Source of the DNA: UMGS1908 sp964432825
GTDB taxonomy: Bacteria > Bacillota > Clostridia > Christensenellales > UBA1242
NCBI GenBank assembly: GCA_964432825.1
Contig: CAYSOX010000006.1
Coordinates: 7,766 to 71,765 of the forward strand
Direction: 5' to 3'
DNA: 64,000 nucleotides
The notes under the pieces were generated by a model. The model was not told the DNA's origin and searched no databases. It saw only the letters and a program-made list of their open reading frames with translations. Position numbers and translations under genes: made by a program. This document shows positions 23,700 through 32,247 of this stretch, piece after piece (within the stretch, counting starts at the first letter, position 1; the number at the start of each line of letters is the position of its first letter).

Positions 23700-23989
23700 T
23701 TAAGATTCTTTAAACAAATGTTTTTGAAGGTCTAAATTATACCTCCAGTTGTAGTGGTCGGTTACACCTTCTTTTTCCATAGTATCTATAATGCTTTCAA
23801 GTTCATTTTCAGTGACTGTTGCAGAAGACGATTTTGTTTTATTTTTAAGTGCCTTCTTTTGAAGCAAATAGAATGGGTAATACAAAAATACTGCAAATTT
23901 TAATAAAAAATATACAATACCAGAAAATTTTAAATTTGTAAATTTTATTTCGTAGCATTGGCATTTGCTACACTTTTGGGTTTAAGGGG
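23700..23989 (-). pseudogene. Remnant of a CNNM/HlyC-type (DUF21-CBS) membrane protein gene
   Basis: Read on the minus strand, one frame gives PKSVANANATK, matching the (GE)xxPKS.A..NA.. signature at the end of the DUF21 transmembrane domain. After a frameshift, another frame gives FSGIVYFLLKFAVFLYYPFY (the last DUF21 helix) and then TVTENELESIIDTMEKEGV, the well-known VTEEEL...GEEEGV linker to the CBS pair. A stop follows at 23700-23702 and no CBS domains remain. The N-terminal three helices are also missing. It is therefore a decayed fragment, not a small gene. Confidence 0.7.
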
Positions 23990-24107
23990 TTTTTATCTTA
24001 TATATTTTATTAAGCCGATTATTGAGAGGTTATAGTAGTCAAAACTAAGGTTGGTTTGTTGTATAAATATAAATTCATATCGAAATAATATTATTTATTA
24101 TTTTCAC

Positions 24108-24136
24108 TTGACAAAATGTAACTTTTAATATATAAT
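24108..24136 (+). promoter_or_regulatory. Perfect sigma-A consensus promoter for rpmE
   Basis: TTGACA (24108-24113), 17-bp spacer, TATAAT (24131-24136), about 40 nt before the rpmE ATG. Confidence 0.92.
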
Positions 24137-24176
24137 TTATTCGTTAAAATGAACTTGCAAACATAAGGAGAGAATT

Positions 24177-24386
24177 ATGAAAGAGAATACACATCCAGAT
24201 TATCATGAAGTTTCTGTTGAATGTGCTTGTGGAAATAAGTTTACCACTCGTAGCACAAAGAGCGGAGATGTTATCAAACTAGAAATCTGCAACAAGTGTC
24301 ACCCATTCTTTACTGGTACTCAGAAGTTAGTTGATAGTGGCGGAAGAGTAGACAGATTCAATAGAAGATACGGCAACAACAAGTAG
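24177..24386 (+). CDS. rpmE: 50S ribosomal protein L31 (zinc-binding, type A)
   Basis: A 69-aa protein of the large ribosomal subunit. The four zinc-ligand cysteines of the C+ type are present: CACG near residue 16 and ICNKC near residue 38. The family block HPFFTGTQKLVDSGGRVDRF is intact. Start ATG behind AAGGAG. It is transcribed from a perfect consensus promoter and followed by two terminator-type hairpins, so probably a single-gene unit. Confidence 0.95.
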   Translation: MKENTHPDYHEVSVECACGNKFTTRSTKSGDVIKLEICNKCHPFFTGTQKLVDSGGRVDRFNRRYGNNK

Positions 24387-24397
24387 TGAATTTTTAG

Positions 24398-24434
24398 AAT
24401 GTAAGTGCACATGTTTTGTACTTACATTATTTTT
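24398..24434 (+). terminator. Rho-independent terminator of rpmE
   Basis: AATGTAAGTGCA pairs with TTGTACTTACATT (12 bp with one G-U; outer arms 24398-24406 and 24420-24428), followed by ATTTTTA. Confidence 0.85.
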
Positions 24435-24476
24435 ATTGCGGGGTAACCATAGTTTTTTTGGTATCTCGCAATTTTT
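24435..24476 (+). terminator. Second terminator-type hairpin, before prmC
   Basis: ATTGCG...GGTAACC (24435-24448) pairs with GGTATCTCGCAAT (24460-24472), followed by TTTTTATT. It may back up the rpmE terminator or attenuate read-through into prmC. Confidence 0.6.
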
Positions 24477-24493
24477 ATTGAATGGGGTAAATT

Positions 24494-25309
24494 ATGAAAT
24501 CAAATGAATTGAAGGCATTGCTCACAAAAATGGATAGTAAGAGAATTGTTGAGTCGTCGGATATAGATTGGATTATTGTTGAAAGTGCCAAAGTTAGGCG
24601 TTCGGAAATTCCTTTAGGTGTTGAAATTCCGCAAACCAGTGTTTTAAAAGCGGTAGATATAATGAAAGAGCGAATGGCTGGAAAGCCCTTGGCTTATTGC
24701 ATTGGGTCACAGGAATTTTACGGAAGAAAATTTTTTGTAAACAATAATACATTGATTCCAAGACCGGAAACTGAGGAACTTGTGGCACTTATTTTAAAAG
24801 AGGTTCAGACGGGTTTTGGGCTGGATATTGGCACGGGTTCGGGTGCAATTGCAATAAGTTTAAATCTTGAAAATAAAAATATTAAAATGATGGCGGTAGA
24901 TATTAGTTCGGGGGCTATTGAGGTGGCTTCCAAAAATGCAAAAGAACTAGGGGCGGATGTCGAAATTGTATATAGTAATTTGTTTGATGGATTAAAGAAT
25001 AGAAAATTTGATTTTGTGGTTTCCAATCCTCCATATATAAAAAGTGAGGATATAAAACACCTTGAAGATGTCGTAAAAGATTATGAACCACATTTGGCAC
25101 TAGATGGCGGTGAAGATGGATTAGATTTTTATAGACAAATTATTAAAGATAGTGTAAACTATTTAGTAGATGGTGGAAAGATTTTTTTTGAGGTTGGAGA
25201 GAGTGAGGCTGAAGAAGTTTTTAATTTACTTAAAAAAGATTATAAAGACATTGAAATTAAGAAAGATTTAGAAGGGGTAGCGAGAATTGTTTTTGCTACT
25301 AAAAAGTGA
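24494..25309 (+). CDS. prmC: Release factor glutamine methyltransferase
   Basis: Methylates the Gln of the GGQ motif in RF1 and RF2 using SAM. The SAM-binding motif LDIGTGSGAIAISL and the catalytic NPPY (VVSNPPYIKSED) are present, and the 271-aa length is usual. An N-terminal helical domain precedes the Rossmann fold (RPETEELV at its border). The stop overlaps the region carrying the prfA ribosome site, and its substrate RF1 is the next gene; RF2 lies in the same window at 10706. Confidence 0.95.
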   Translation: MKSNELKALLTKMDSKRIVESSDIDWIIVESAKVRRSEIPLGVEIPQTSVLKAVDIMKERMAGKPLAYCIGSQEFYGRKFFVNNNTLIPRPETEELVALILKEVQTGFGLDIGTGSGAIAISLNLENKNIKMMAVDISSGAIEVASKNAKELGADVEIVYSNLFDGLKNRKFDFVVSNPPYIKSEDIKHLEDVVKDYEPHLALDGGEDGLDFYRQIIKDSVNYLVDGGKIFFEVGESEAEEVFNLLKKDYKDIEIKKDLEGVARIVFATKK

Positions 25310-25317
25310 GGAAAGAA

Positions 25318-26394
25318 ATGATTGAAAAGTTGAAAGAAATGAAATTGAAGTTTTTGGAGTTGACCGAACTTATTGGCGACCCCGCTGTTATAGCAGATAT
25401 TGACCGATGGAAAAAACTTTGTAAAGAACATTCGGATATGGAAGATATAATTGCAAAGTATGACGAATATGTTAAGACGGAAGAAGATTTAAAGAGTGCT
25501 GAAGAGTTAAAGAATTCGGAAACTGATAGCGAGATGATAGAACTTGCGAATGAAGAGATTAATGAGAAAAAACATCAATTGACTCAAATTGAAGAAGAGT
25601 TAAAAGTTTTATTGTTGCCAAAGGATGAAAATGACGATAAAAATGTAATTATTGAAATTCGTGCTGGTGCTGGTGGTGACGAGGCAGGGCTTTTTGGTAT
25701 GGAACTTAAGAGAATGTACACATTATGGGCAGAGAAGCATAGATTTTCGGTGGAGGAGATTGACGGAAATTACACCGAGGCGGGCGGATTAAAAGAGTGT
25801 ACATTTATGATTAAGGGGAAAAATGTATATAGTTTAATGAAGTTTGAAAGTGGTGTTCATAGAGTTCAAAGAGTTCCAGTGACAGAAAGCCAAGGTAGGG
25901 TTCATACATCAACGGCAACTGTTGCAGTTCTTCCAGAGCAAAACGAAGTTAATATCGAAATTAATGAAAAAGATTTAGAAATTGATACCTATCGTAGTAG
26001 TGGTGCGGGTGGTCAGCATGTCAATAAAACTGAAAGTGCTATAAGAATTACCCATAAGCCAACAGGAATGGTTGTTGCATGCCAAGATGAGCGTTCACAA
26101 ATTAAAAATCGCGAAAGAGCGATGAGCATTTTAAAAAGCAAATTGTATGATTATTATAAGACTCAAGCCGATGCTGAATATGCGGATAGAAGGCGAGGAC
26201 AAATTGGTAGTGGTGAGCGATGTGAGAAAATTAGGACTTATAATTTCCCGCAAAATCGAATTACCGACCATAGAATCAATTTTACAATGTACTCATTGGA
26301 TAACTATATGAATGGGGATATTGATGATATGATTTCAGCACTTGCACTTTCTGAAAGACAAAGATTATTAATGAGCAAAAATTACTCATACTAA
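25318..26394 (+). CDS. prfA: Peptide chain release factor 1 (RF1)
   Basis: Reads UAA/UAG and releases the finished protein. Motifs: GGQ (SSGAGGQHVNKTES) and the RF1 tripeptide PVT (RVPVTESQGRVHTS). I chose the ATG at 25318, 6 nt after GAGG, rather than the GTG at 25306, which would overlap prmC; the resulting N-terminus MIEKLKEMKLKFLEL fits the family. 358 aa. Translationally linked to prmC. Confidence 0.95.
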   Translation: MIEKLKEMKLKFLELTELIGDPAVIADIDRWKKLCKEHSDMEDIIAKYDEYVKTEEDLKSAEELKNSETDSEMIELANEEINEKKHQLTQIEEELKVLLLPKDENDDKNVIIEIRAGAGGDEAGLFGMELKRMYTLWAEKHRFSVEEIDGNYTEAGGLKECTFMIKGKNVYSLMKFESGVHRVQRVPVTESQGRVHTSTATVAVLPEQNEVNIEINEKDLEIDTYRSSGAGGQHVNKTESAIRITHKPTGMVVACQDERSQIKNRERAMSILKSKLYDYYKTQADAEYADRRRGQIGSGERCEKIRTYNFPQNRITDHRINFTMYSLDNYMNGDIDDMISALALSERQRLLMSKNYSY

Positions 26395-26539
26395 AATTGT
26401 TAAAGAGTGGTGAGTGTGGTCACATTTTCTAGAACTGAGGGGTTGCACATTGGAAAATGTAGGTTACTTTTTTGCAGTGCTATATTAATTAAAATAAGCA
26501 GTTAGTTTTGTTAGTAAATTTTGGGAGGGCAATTTTCGA

Positions 26540-28186
26540 GTGAATGATAGATTAAAAAGAACATTGGCGGAACTTCCGGAAAGCCCAGGGGTTTATATTA
26601 TGAGGAACTCCAGTGGCGAAATTATTTATATTGGAAAGGCAAAAGTTCTAAAAAACAGAGTAAGTTCATATTTTATAAATAACAAGAAAAATCTAAAGAC
26701 TCGAATGCTTGTTTCAAATATTGATAGTTTAGAATATATTTTAACGGCATCTGAGTCAGATGCCTTTTCTTTAGAAAATAATCTAATAAAACAGCATAAG
26801 CCGAAATATAATATTTTATTAAAAGATGATAAGAATTTCCCTTATATAAGAATTGATAGGCGTCAAAAATTCCCCGAGGTCACTATTGCAAGGCGGGTAA
26901 CAAATGATGGTGCAAATTATTTTGGTCCATTTGTTACAGGAATGCGGGTGAGTCAATTTATAGAAATTATTAAGACGCTTTATCCAATTAGGCAATGCAA
27001 GGTGGATTTTTCAAAATCAAAAAATATAAAACGGCAATGCTTGTATGGAGATATGGGCAATTGTTCTATGCCGTGTATGGGAAAAATTTCTGAAGATGAG
27101 TACAATAAAATAATTGATGATGTTGTAGATTTTTTAAATGGAGATAATTCAAAAGTTAAAAGATTGTTAAAAGAAAAAATGGATGAACATTCTAAAAGAA
27201 TGGAGTTTGAAGAGGCAATTGACTATCGGACAAAAATTGAGATGCTTGACAGAAGTGATGAGTATATTTTAACAACCCTTCCAAAAAATTCAAACATAGA
27301 TATTTTTTCTATTTTGGAAGTGGATGAAATGGTTGCAATCAATCAAGTTGTTATAAGAAATGGTAAAACAATTGCGGATAAAACAATAAGCGTAGATGCC
27401 CTAACTGGACAAAATTTGAGTGATATTTTGTCAGAATTTTTAGCCCAATATTATGCCCAAAATTCGACCCCGAATGAATTGTTGACCAACATAGAAACTC
27501 CCAATTTGGGGCAAATTTTAGCCTCTAATGAGATTTGCAAGTTTAAAATTTGTGTGCCACGCATTGGTTTGAAGAAAAAAATGATTGAAATTAGCGAAAA
27601 AAATATTCGTGAATTTTTGGCGAAAAATTATGATATTCAAAAACGAAAACAACGGTTAAATGTTGAGGCACTTGTCGAACTTTCTAAAATTTTAAATTTA
27701 GAAAAAATACCATATAGGATTGAGTGCTATGATATTTCTAATATCAGCGGAACCAACAGTGTGGCGAGTATGGTTGTTTTTGAAAATGGCGAACCAAACA
27801 AAAAGGAGTATCGAAAGTTTAAAATAAAAACGGTGGATGGTGCCGATGATTTTAAAAGTATGGAAGAAACTCTAACTAGAAGGTTTATGCGACTGAAAGA
27901 GAAAAGTGATAAATTTAAGTATGCGCCCGATATTGTGTTGATAGATGGTGGTTTGGGACAATTGCATTCGGCGGTTGATTCAATAAGAAAATTAGGATAC
28001 AACACCAAAGTTTTGAGTATTGCAAAAAAAGAAGAATTGATATTTGTTGACGATAGGTTGGAACCGTTAGTATTAGATGCGGATAACATTGCACGAAAAT
28101 TATTACAACGACTTCGTGATGAGGCGCATAGATTTGCAATAACCTTCCACAGACAGGTTCGAGCAAAGGATATGTTTAAAAAGTAA
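26540..28186 (+). CDS. uvrC: Excinuclease ABC subunit C, lacking the C-terminal HhH domain
   Basis: UvrC makes both incisions in nucleotide-excision repair. Present in order: the GIY-YIG nuclease (GVYIMRNSSGEIIYIGKAK), a UVR segment binding UvrB (about residues 205-235), and the RNase H-like nuclease (ECYDISNISGTNSVAS, DIVLIDGGLGQL). The protein stops at 548 aa, directly after the conserved DEAHRFAITFHRQ segment. The usual following helix-hairpin-helix part (IPGIGPKR...) is missing, and no such sequence follows in another frame. The start is GTG with GGAGGG 11 nt before it. A strong terminator follows. Confidence 0.92.
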   Translation: MNDRLKRTLAELPESPGVYIMRNSSGEIIYIGKAKVLKNRVSSYFINNKKNLKTRMLVSNIDSLEYILTASESDAFSLENNLIKQHKPKYNILLKDDKNFPYIRIDRRQKFPEVTIARRVTNDGANYFGPFVTGMRVSQFIEIIKTLYPIRQCKVDFSKSKNIKRQCLYGDMGNCSMPCMGKISEDEYNKIIDDVVDFLNGDNSKVKRLLKEKMDEHSKRMEFEEAIDYRTKIEMLDRSDEYILTTLPKNSNIDIFSILEVDEMVAINQVVIRNGKTIADKTISVDALTGQNLSDILSEFLAQYYAQNSTPNELLTNIETPNLGQILASNEICKFKICVPRIGLKKKMIEISEKNIREFLAKNYDIQKRKQRLNVEALVELSKILNLEKIPYRIECYDISNISGTNSVASMVVFENGEPNKKEYRKFKIKTVDGADDFKSMEETLTRRFMRLKEKSDKFKYAPDIVLIDGGLGQLHSAVDSIRKLGYNTKVLSIAKKEELIFVDDRLEPLVLDADNIARKLLQRLRDEAHRFAITFHRQVRAKDMFKK

Positions 28187-28256
28187 ATTCAATTCATTTC
28201 TATAATAATTATTGAAAAATTAATTCATTTTAAGATAAGATTATTTATTTAATTTT

Positions 28257-28283
28257 AAGTTCGGACTTTTGCCGAACTTTTTT
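28257..28283 (+). terminator. Rho-independent terminator of uvrC
   Basis: AAGTTCGG (28257-28264), 7-nt loop, CCGAACTT (28272-28279), then TTTT. Confidence 0.85.
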
Positions 28284-28407
28284 ATTTTGAATAAATTATT
28301 TTAACAAGTTAAATTATTTTTGCATAAAAGCAGTAAATAAATTTTAATACATTAAGGCAATATGTTGTGTCGGAATAACTTTTCAAAATTCAACATATTT
28401 ATTAACT

Positions 28408-29454
28408 ATGAAAGAAAATGAGAAGAGTTTTGGTTTATTTAGGCTTGTTGCATTGTGTGTAATAGTTTTAATAATGATGGTTGCACCGCCTTTGGTTTTG
28501 GCAAATGTTAAGCAAAATAAAATTTCGGGCGAAGAACTTTGGGGTGAAAAAAGTGACTTTTGCGGAGTTTTAGAAATTTGGAATGTTGATACATTTAGCG
28601 GAGCAAAGATGTCTAAGACGGATTTTTTAAATATGGTTGCAAGGCGTTTTGAAAATGATTTTAAAGGCGTTTTTGTGTGTGTTAAAAATATGAAAGTTGA
28701 CGAATTTAAAATCGCTTTAAGTGAGGGGCGAAGACCTAACTTGATTTCTTTTGGGTTTGGACTGGGTAATGTTTTAAAGGATATTTTAGATGATTTAGGT
28801 GAAGAATTTTCTATAAATGAAAACATTTTAAACAGTGGTAAAGTTGAGGACGAACAACTGGCTGTTGGGTATATTATGAATATGTATGGGCTGTTTGCCG
28901 AAACAAAAAGGGTTTCTATCAATGAAAATGAATCTTTATATTCGGTAATGCTAAAGTCGGGTGAGGATATTGAGGGGAAAAAAGCAAAGAGGCATATTTA
29001 TAGTTTAAATTATGGAAGGTCAGAATTTGTGCATCCTGAAAAAGTTTTGGGTTTGGTAAGTGATGCGGATGTTTATCAAAGTATGGACGAATATTCGGCA
29101 TATGTTGACTATGTAAATTTTAACAAATCCAATATTTTGTTAGGTAATATGCGGGATTTGGTGAGGCTTGAAAACAAGGTAATTAAAGGTGATATGTTAG
29201 ACATAATAGCCGAGCCTGTTATTGAGTATAATGATTTGATTCAATATATTGGTTTAGTTAAAGATTTGCAAGTTACCGTGTTGCAGTGTTCGAAAAATTT
29301 TATTAGATATTTATTGAGTGAAAGTAGTCAGAAATTGATTGCAAATAGCGGATTGTTTTGTGTTAATGGTGATAAATTGTACCAAGAGGGGCAAATGAAT
29401 TTATTTGAAAATGCAATTGAAAATATAAAAGTTTACCCAAATGTGTTTTCGTAA
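28408..29454 (+). CDS. Membrane-anchored solute-binding-like protein
   Basis: 348 aa with a short N-terminal signal-anchor (about residues 11-33) and an outside domain. The spacing LNMVARRFENDFKGVFVCV followed by SEGRRPNLISFGFGLG resembles the first lobe of extracellular sugar-type solute-binding proteins (the 'F...yPgi.V' and 'g..PDli' region). No lipobox Cys is seen, so anchoring would be by the TM helix. No ABC permease or ATPase genes are adjacent. The ribosome site is not recognisable. The family assignment is tentative. Confidence 0.55.
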   Translation: MKENEKSFGLFRLVALCVIVLIMMVAPPLVLANVKQNKISGEELWGEKSDFCGVLEIWNVDTFSGAKMSKTDFLNMVARRFENDFKGVFVCVKNMKVDEFKIALSEGRRPNLISFGFGLGNVLKDILDDLGEEFSINENILNSGKVEDEQLAVGYIMNMYGLFAETKRVSINENESLYSVMLKSGEDIEGKKAKRHIYSLNYGRSEFVHPEKVLGLVSDADVYQSMDEYSAYVDYVNFNKSNILLGNMRDLVRLENKVIKGDMLDIIAEPVIEYNDLIQYIGLVKDLQVTVLQCSKNFIRYLLSESSQKLIANSGLFCVNGDKLYQEGQMNLFENAIENIKVYPNVFS

Positions 29455-29504
29455 AAATTGATATATTTTCCTTGAAAAAAATTTTTGTATGAGGTAAAAT
29501 TATT

Positions 29505-30398
29505 ATGGTCGATAAAAAGGCTTTGCTAAAAATTTTTGATTGTATAAAATTTGATGAACCCTTAAAACGACATTGCACTTTTGGTATTGGCGGGGTGGCG
29601 GAAATTTTTGCCGAACCTGAAACAATTGAGAAACTACTAGAACTTATAAAATTTTTGGAAGAAAAGAAAATTAAATATAAAGTTGTTGGAAATTCTTCTA
29701 ATATTTTGTTTGGTGATGGAACAATTGGTGTAGTTTTGATTTCAACGGTGAAAATTGATGAAGTCTTGCAAATTTCGGATTGTGATATAGTAGCGACGAC
29801 AGGTGTTAAACTTTCAAAACTTTCAATGGATGAAGGGAAACGAGGCCATTCGGGGTTGGAGTTTGCTGTCGGAATTCCTGCAACTATTGGCGGTTCTGTT
29901 TTTATGAATGCAGGAGCATTCGGTGGGCAAATGAGCGATGTTGTTTCGGCAGTTTGGTATTTTGAAAATGGAAAAATCAAAAGAATAGTAAATGAAAATT
30001 GTGAATTTGGGTACCGAACATCAATTTTTGCAAAAAAGCCTAATGCAGTGATTCTTTTTGTTGAGTTGAAACTAGTAATGAGAAAACCTAGTGAAGTTTT
30101 GAATAAAATGAATAGGTTAATTCAAAGAAGGTTAAAAACTCAGCCTAGTGGTAAAAGTGCGGGTAGTATTTTTAAGGGTACTCCAAGCGGTTCAGCGGGT
30201 ATGCTTATTGATGGGTGTGATTTGAAGGGAAAAACTATCGGTGGGGCAATGGTTTCAGATAAGCATGCAAATTTTATATTAAATACAAATAATGCAAGTT
30301 TTTTGGATGTTTATAATTTGATAATATTGATACAAAAAACGGTCAAAAATAAATTTGGTGAAGAACTTGAATTAGAAATAGAGATAATAAAGGATTAA
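29505..30398 (+). CDS. murB: UDP-N-acetylenolpyruvoylglucosamine reductase
   Basis: The FAD enzyme that reduces UDP-GlcNAc-enolpyruvate to UDP-MurNAc. Visible: the FAD-binding N-terminus (HCTFGIGGVAEIFAEP, VVGNSSNILFGDG), GIPATIGGSVFMNAGAFGGQ, the catalytic-region GYRTSIF and the C-terminal SAGSIFKGTPSGSAG with the active Ser. 297 aa, usual for the short type IIb form. Start ATG behind GAGGT. The PHP gene begins 2 nt after its stop, so they form one operon. Confidence 0.95.
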   Translation: MVDKKALLKIFDCIKFDEPLKRHCTFGIGGVAEIFAEPETIEKLLELIKFLEEKKIKYKVVGNSSNILFGDGTIGVVLISTVKIDEVLQISDCDIVATTGVKLSKLSMDEGKRGHSGLEFAVGIPATIGGSVFMNAGAFGGQMSDVVSAVWYFENGKIKRIVNENCEFGYRTSIFAKKPNAVILFVELKLVMRKPSEVLNKMNRLIQRRLKTQPSGKSAGSIFKGTPSGSAGMLIDGCDLKGKTIGGAMVSDKHANFILNTNNASFLDVYNLIILIQKTVKNKFGEELELEIEIIKD

Positions 30399-30400
30399 TT

Positions 30401-31180
30401 ATGGAAAAGGTAAAAGGAATATATCATACACATTCAACATATTCAAAGTTTAATCACGGCAAAAACAGTGTTGAAGAGATGATTTTGGAAGCAAATAATT
30501 TGGGACTTTTGCAATATGCAATAACCGACCATGGGGTTAGGCATATTTTTGGTATTTTAAAATCCAAAGTTAAAAAGTTAAAGCAAGATATAATTGATGC
30601 ATCTAAAGGAAAAGATTTGAAGGTTTTTATGGGACTTGAGTTTAATTTGCTTTCAAATAATGGCGATACCGATTTTTCTAAAATAAGAAAAGAAGATAAA
30701 AATATTTTCGATATAAAATTATTGGGTGCACATATGGGTGCATGGGTGGGGATAAAAAATTTCTTTACATTTTATTTGCCTAACATATTTGCGAAAAACA
30801 ATAAAAAGGTGATAGAGAGAAATACCAATGCGTATATTTGTGCGATTCAAAAGTGTAATTTTGATATTATAACACATCCAAATGAGTTTGTTCTGGTGGA
30901 TGTCAAAAGGCTTGCAGAGGCATGTGTTGAAAATAATTGTTATTTAGAATTAAATGAAAAACATATGAATTTAACACCTGCCGATGTAAAACAAGTGCTT
31001 GAAACCGATTGTAAATTTATAATAGGTTCAGATGCACATCAAAAAGATAGAATTTTAAAAGTTGATAGAGTGTTGGAGTTTATAAAGGTAAATAATATTC
31101 CCGAAGAAAGGATTGCTAATTTAAACAAGTTACCTAATTTCAAAAATAAATATGAAACGCTTGACGAAACCTCAAATTAG
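30401..31180 (+). CDS. PHP-domain phosphatase/phosphoesterase
   Basis: Metal-binding motifs of the PHP fold: YHTHSTYSKFNHGKNS, AITDHG, GLEFNLLS, GAHMG, THPNEF and GSDAHQ. 259 aa. Its place between murB and whiA is the usual one for a PHP hydrolase in many Clostridia, where rapZ and yvcK often lie next to it; both are absent here. The substrate is unknown. Confidence 0.85.
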   Translation: MEKVKGIYHTHSTYSKFNHGKNSVEEMILEANNLGLLQYAITDHGVRHIFGILKSKVKKLKQDIIDASKGKDLKVFMGLEFNLLSNNGDTDFSKIRKEDKNIFDIKLLGAHMGAWVGIKNFFTFYLPNIFAKNNKKVIERNTNAYICAIQKCNFDIITHPNEFVLVDVKRLAEACVENNCYLELNEKHMNLTPADVKQVLETDCKFIIGSDAHQKDRILKVDRVLEFIKVNNIPEERIANLNKLPNFKNKYETLDETSN

Positions 31181-31260
31181 GCTTAAACTAGGATGGTGAT
31201 AAAAAGAAAAGTAATATATAGTAATTAGTTAATTAATAAGTTTGATTGATGGAGAAAAGT

Positions 31261-32229
31261 ATGTCGTATACAAGTGAAGTAAAAAGAGAAATGATGGAGG
31301 AAAGGTTTGAAAGTGATTGTTGCAAAATGGCGTCGCTTTGTGCAACAATAAACACATTGGGTTCTCTTATAATAAATAGAGAGGGTTTTACCTTTTCAAT
31401 CAGAACGGATAACCAAATGGTTTTAGACAATGTGTGTGAAATCATAAAATCATTATACAGTGAAACTATTTCCAATTTAAAAGTTGATGAAGAAATTGTT
31501 GGAAAGTGTACAATCCAAGAAATGGTCATCCCGCGGGAGATAGGGAATCGAATATTAAAAGATTGTGGAATTGTAAGACTAGATGAATCAAACAATTGGG
31601 CGTTAAATAAGTCCATTGACCATCACTTAATAATTGAAGATTGTTGTAAAAAAGCATATATCAAAACCGCATTTTTATGTGTTGGTTCAATCAGTGTCCC
31701 AATACAAGAAGAACAGATTTTAGATAAAAACAATAAAAGTGGATATCACTTTGAGTTAGAGTTCACAAATACCGAACAAGCAAAAGCCGTTGCAAACTTA
31801 TTAGGCGAATTCGGGTTTATTACCAGACGAGTTGAGCGAAATGGTAAAAGTGTAGTATATATGAAAGAGTCGGAAGCGATTGCAGACTTTGTTGGCTTTG
31901 TTGGTGCAACCAAAAGTTATTTAAGGCTTCAAGATGAAATTATAAAAAGAGAAATGCGTAACAGTGTCAATCGTCAAAGTAATTGCATTTCAGCAAATAT
32001 AGATAAAACGGTAAATGCAAGTTTGTCTCAACTTAAGGCAATAGGTATTATTGAGGATACTATAGGGATTGAGTCGCTTCCAGAATCTTTGCAACGCGTT
32101 GCAAGACTTAGAAGGGAGCATACCGATGCTTCACTATCTGAATTAGTGCAGTTATTGGGTGATGGTGCTACAAAATCAGGGGTTAACTATAAATTAAAAA
32201 GATTAGAAGAAATTGCTAATAAATTGTAA
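31261..32229 (+). CDS. whiA: WhiA, sporulation/cell-division regulator
   Basis: DNA-binding protein with an N-terminal LAGLIDADG-like homing-endonuclease fold and a C-terminal helix-turn-helix. It affects cell division and chromosome segregation in Firmicutes. The N-terminus MSYTSEVKREMM matches the family start. The C-terminus LPESLQRVARLRREHTDASL with SELVQLLG and GVNYKLKRLEEIA is the typical HTH. I chose the ATG at 31261, 6 nt after GGAG, rather than the upstream ATG/TTG. 322 aa. dnaE follows after 18 nt. Confidence 0.93.
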   Translation: MSYTSEVKREMMEERFESDCCKMASLCATINTLGSLIINREGFTFSIRTDNQMVLDNVCEIIKSLYSETISNLKVDEEIVGKCTIQEMVIPREIGNRILKDCGIVRLDESNNWALNKSIDHHLIIEDCCKKAYIKTAFLCVGSISVPIQEEQILDKNNKSGYHFELEFTNTEQAKAVANLLGEFGFITRRVERNGKSVVYMKESEAIADFVGFVGATKSYLRLQDEIIKREMRNSVNRQSNCISANIDKTVNASLSQLKAIGIIEDTIGIESLPESLQRVARLRREHTDASLSELVQLLGDGATKSGVNYKLKRLEEIANKL

Positions 32230-32247
32230 TAAACCAAGGAGAAAGTA

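Larger units (their letters stand above)
23533..24176. other. Region between spoVG and rpmE, 644 bp
   Basis: Contains the spoVG terminator, a decayed CNNM-type gene on the minus strand and the consensus rpmE promoter, each listed separately. No intact gene. Confidence 0.6.
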
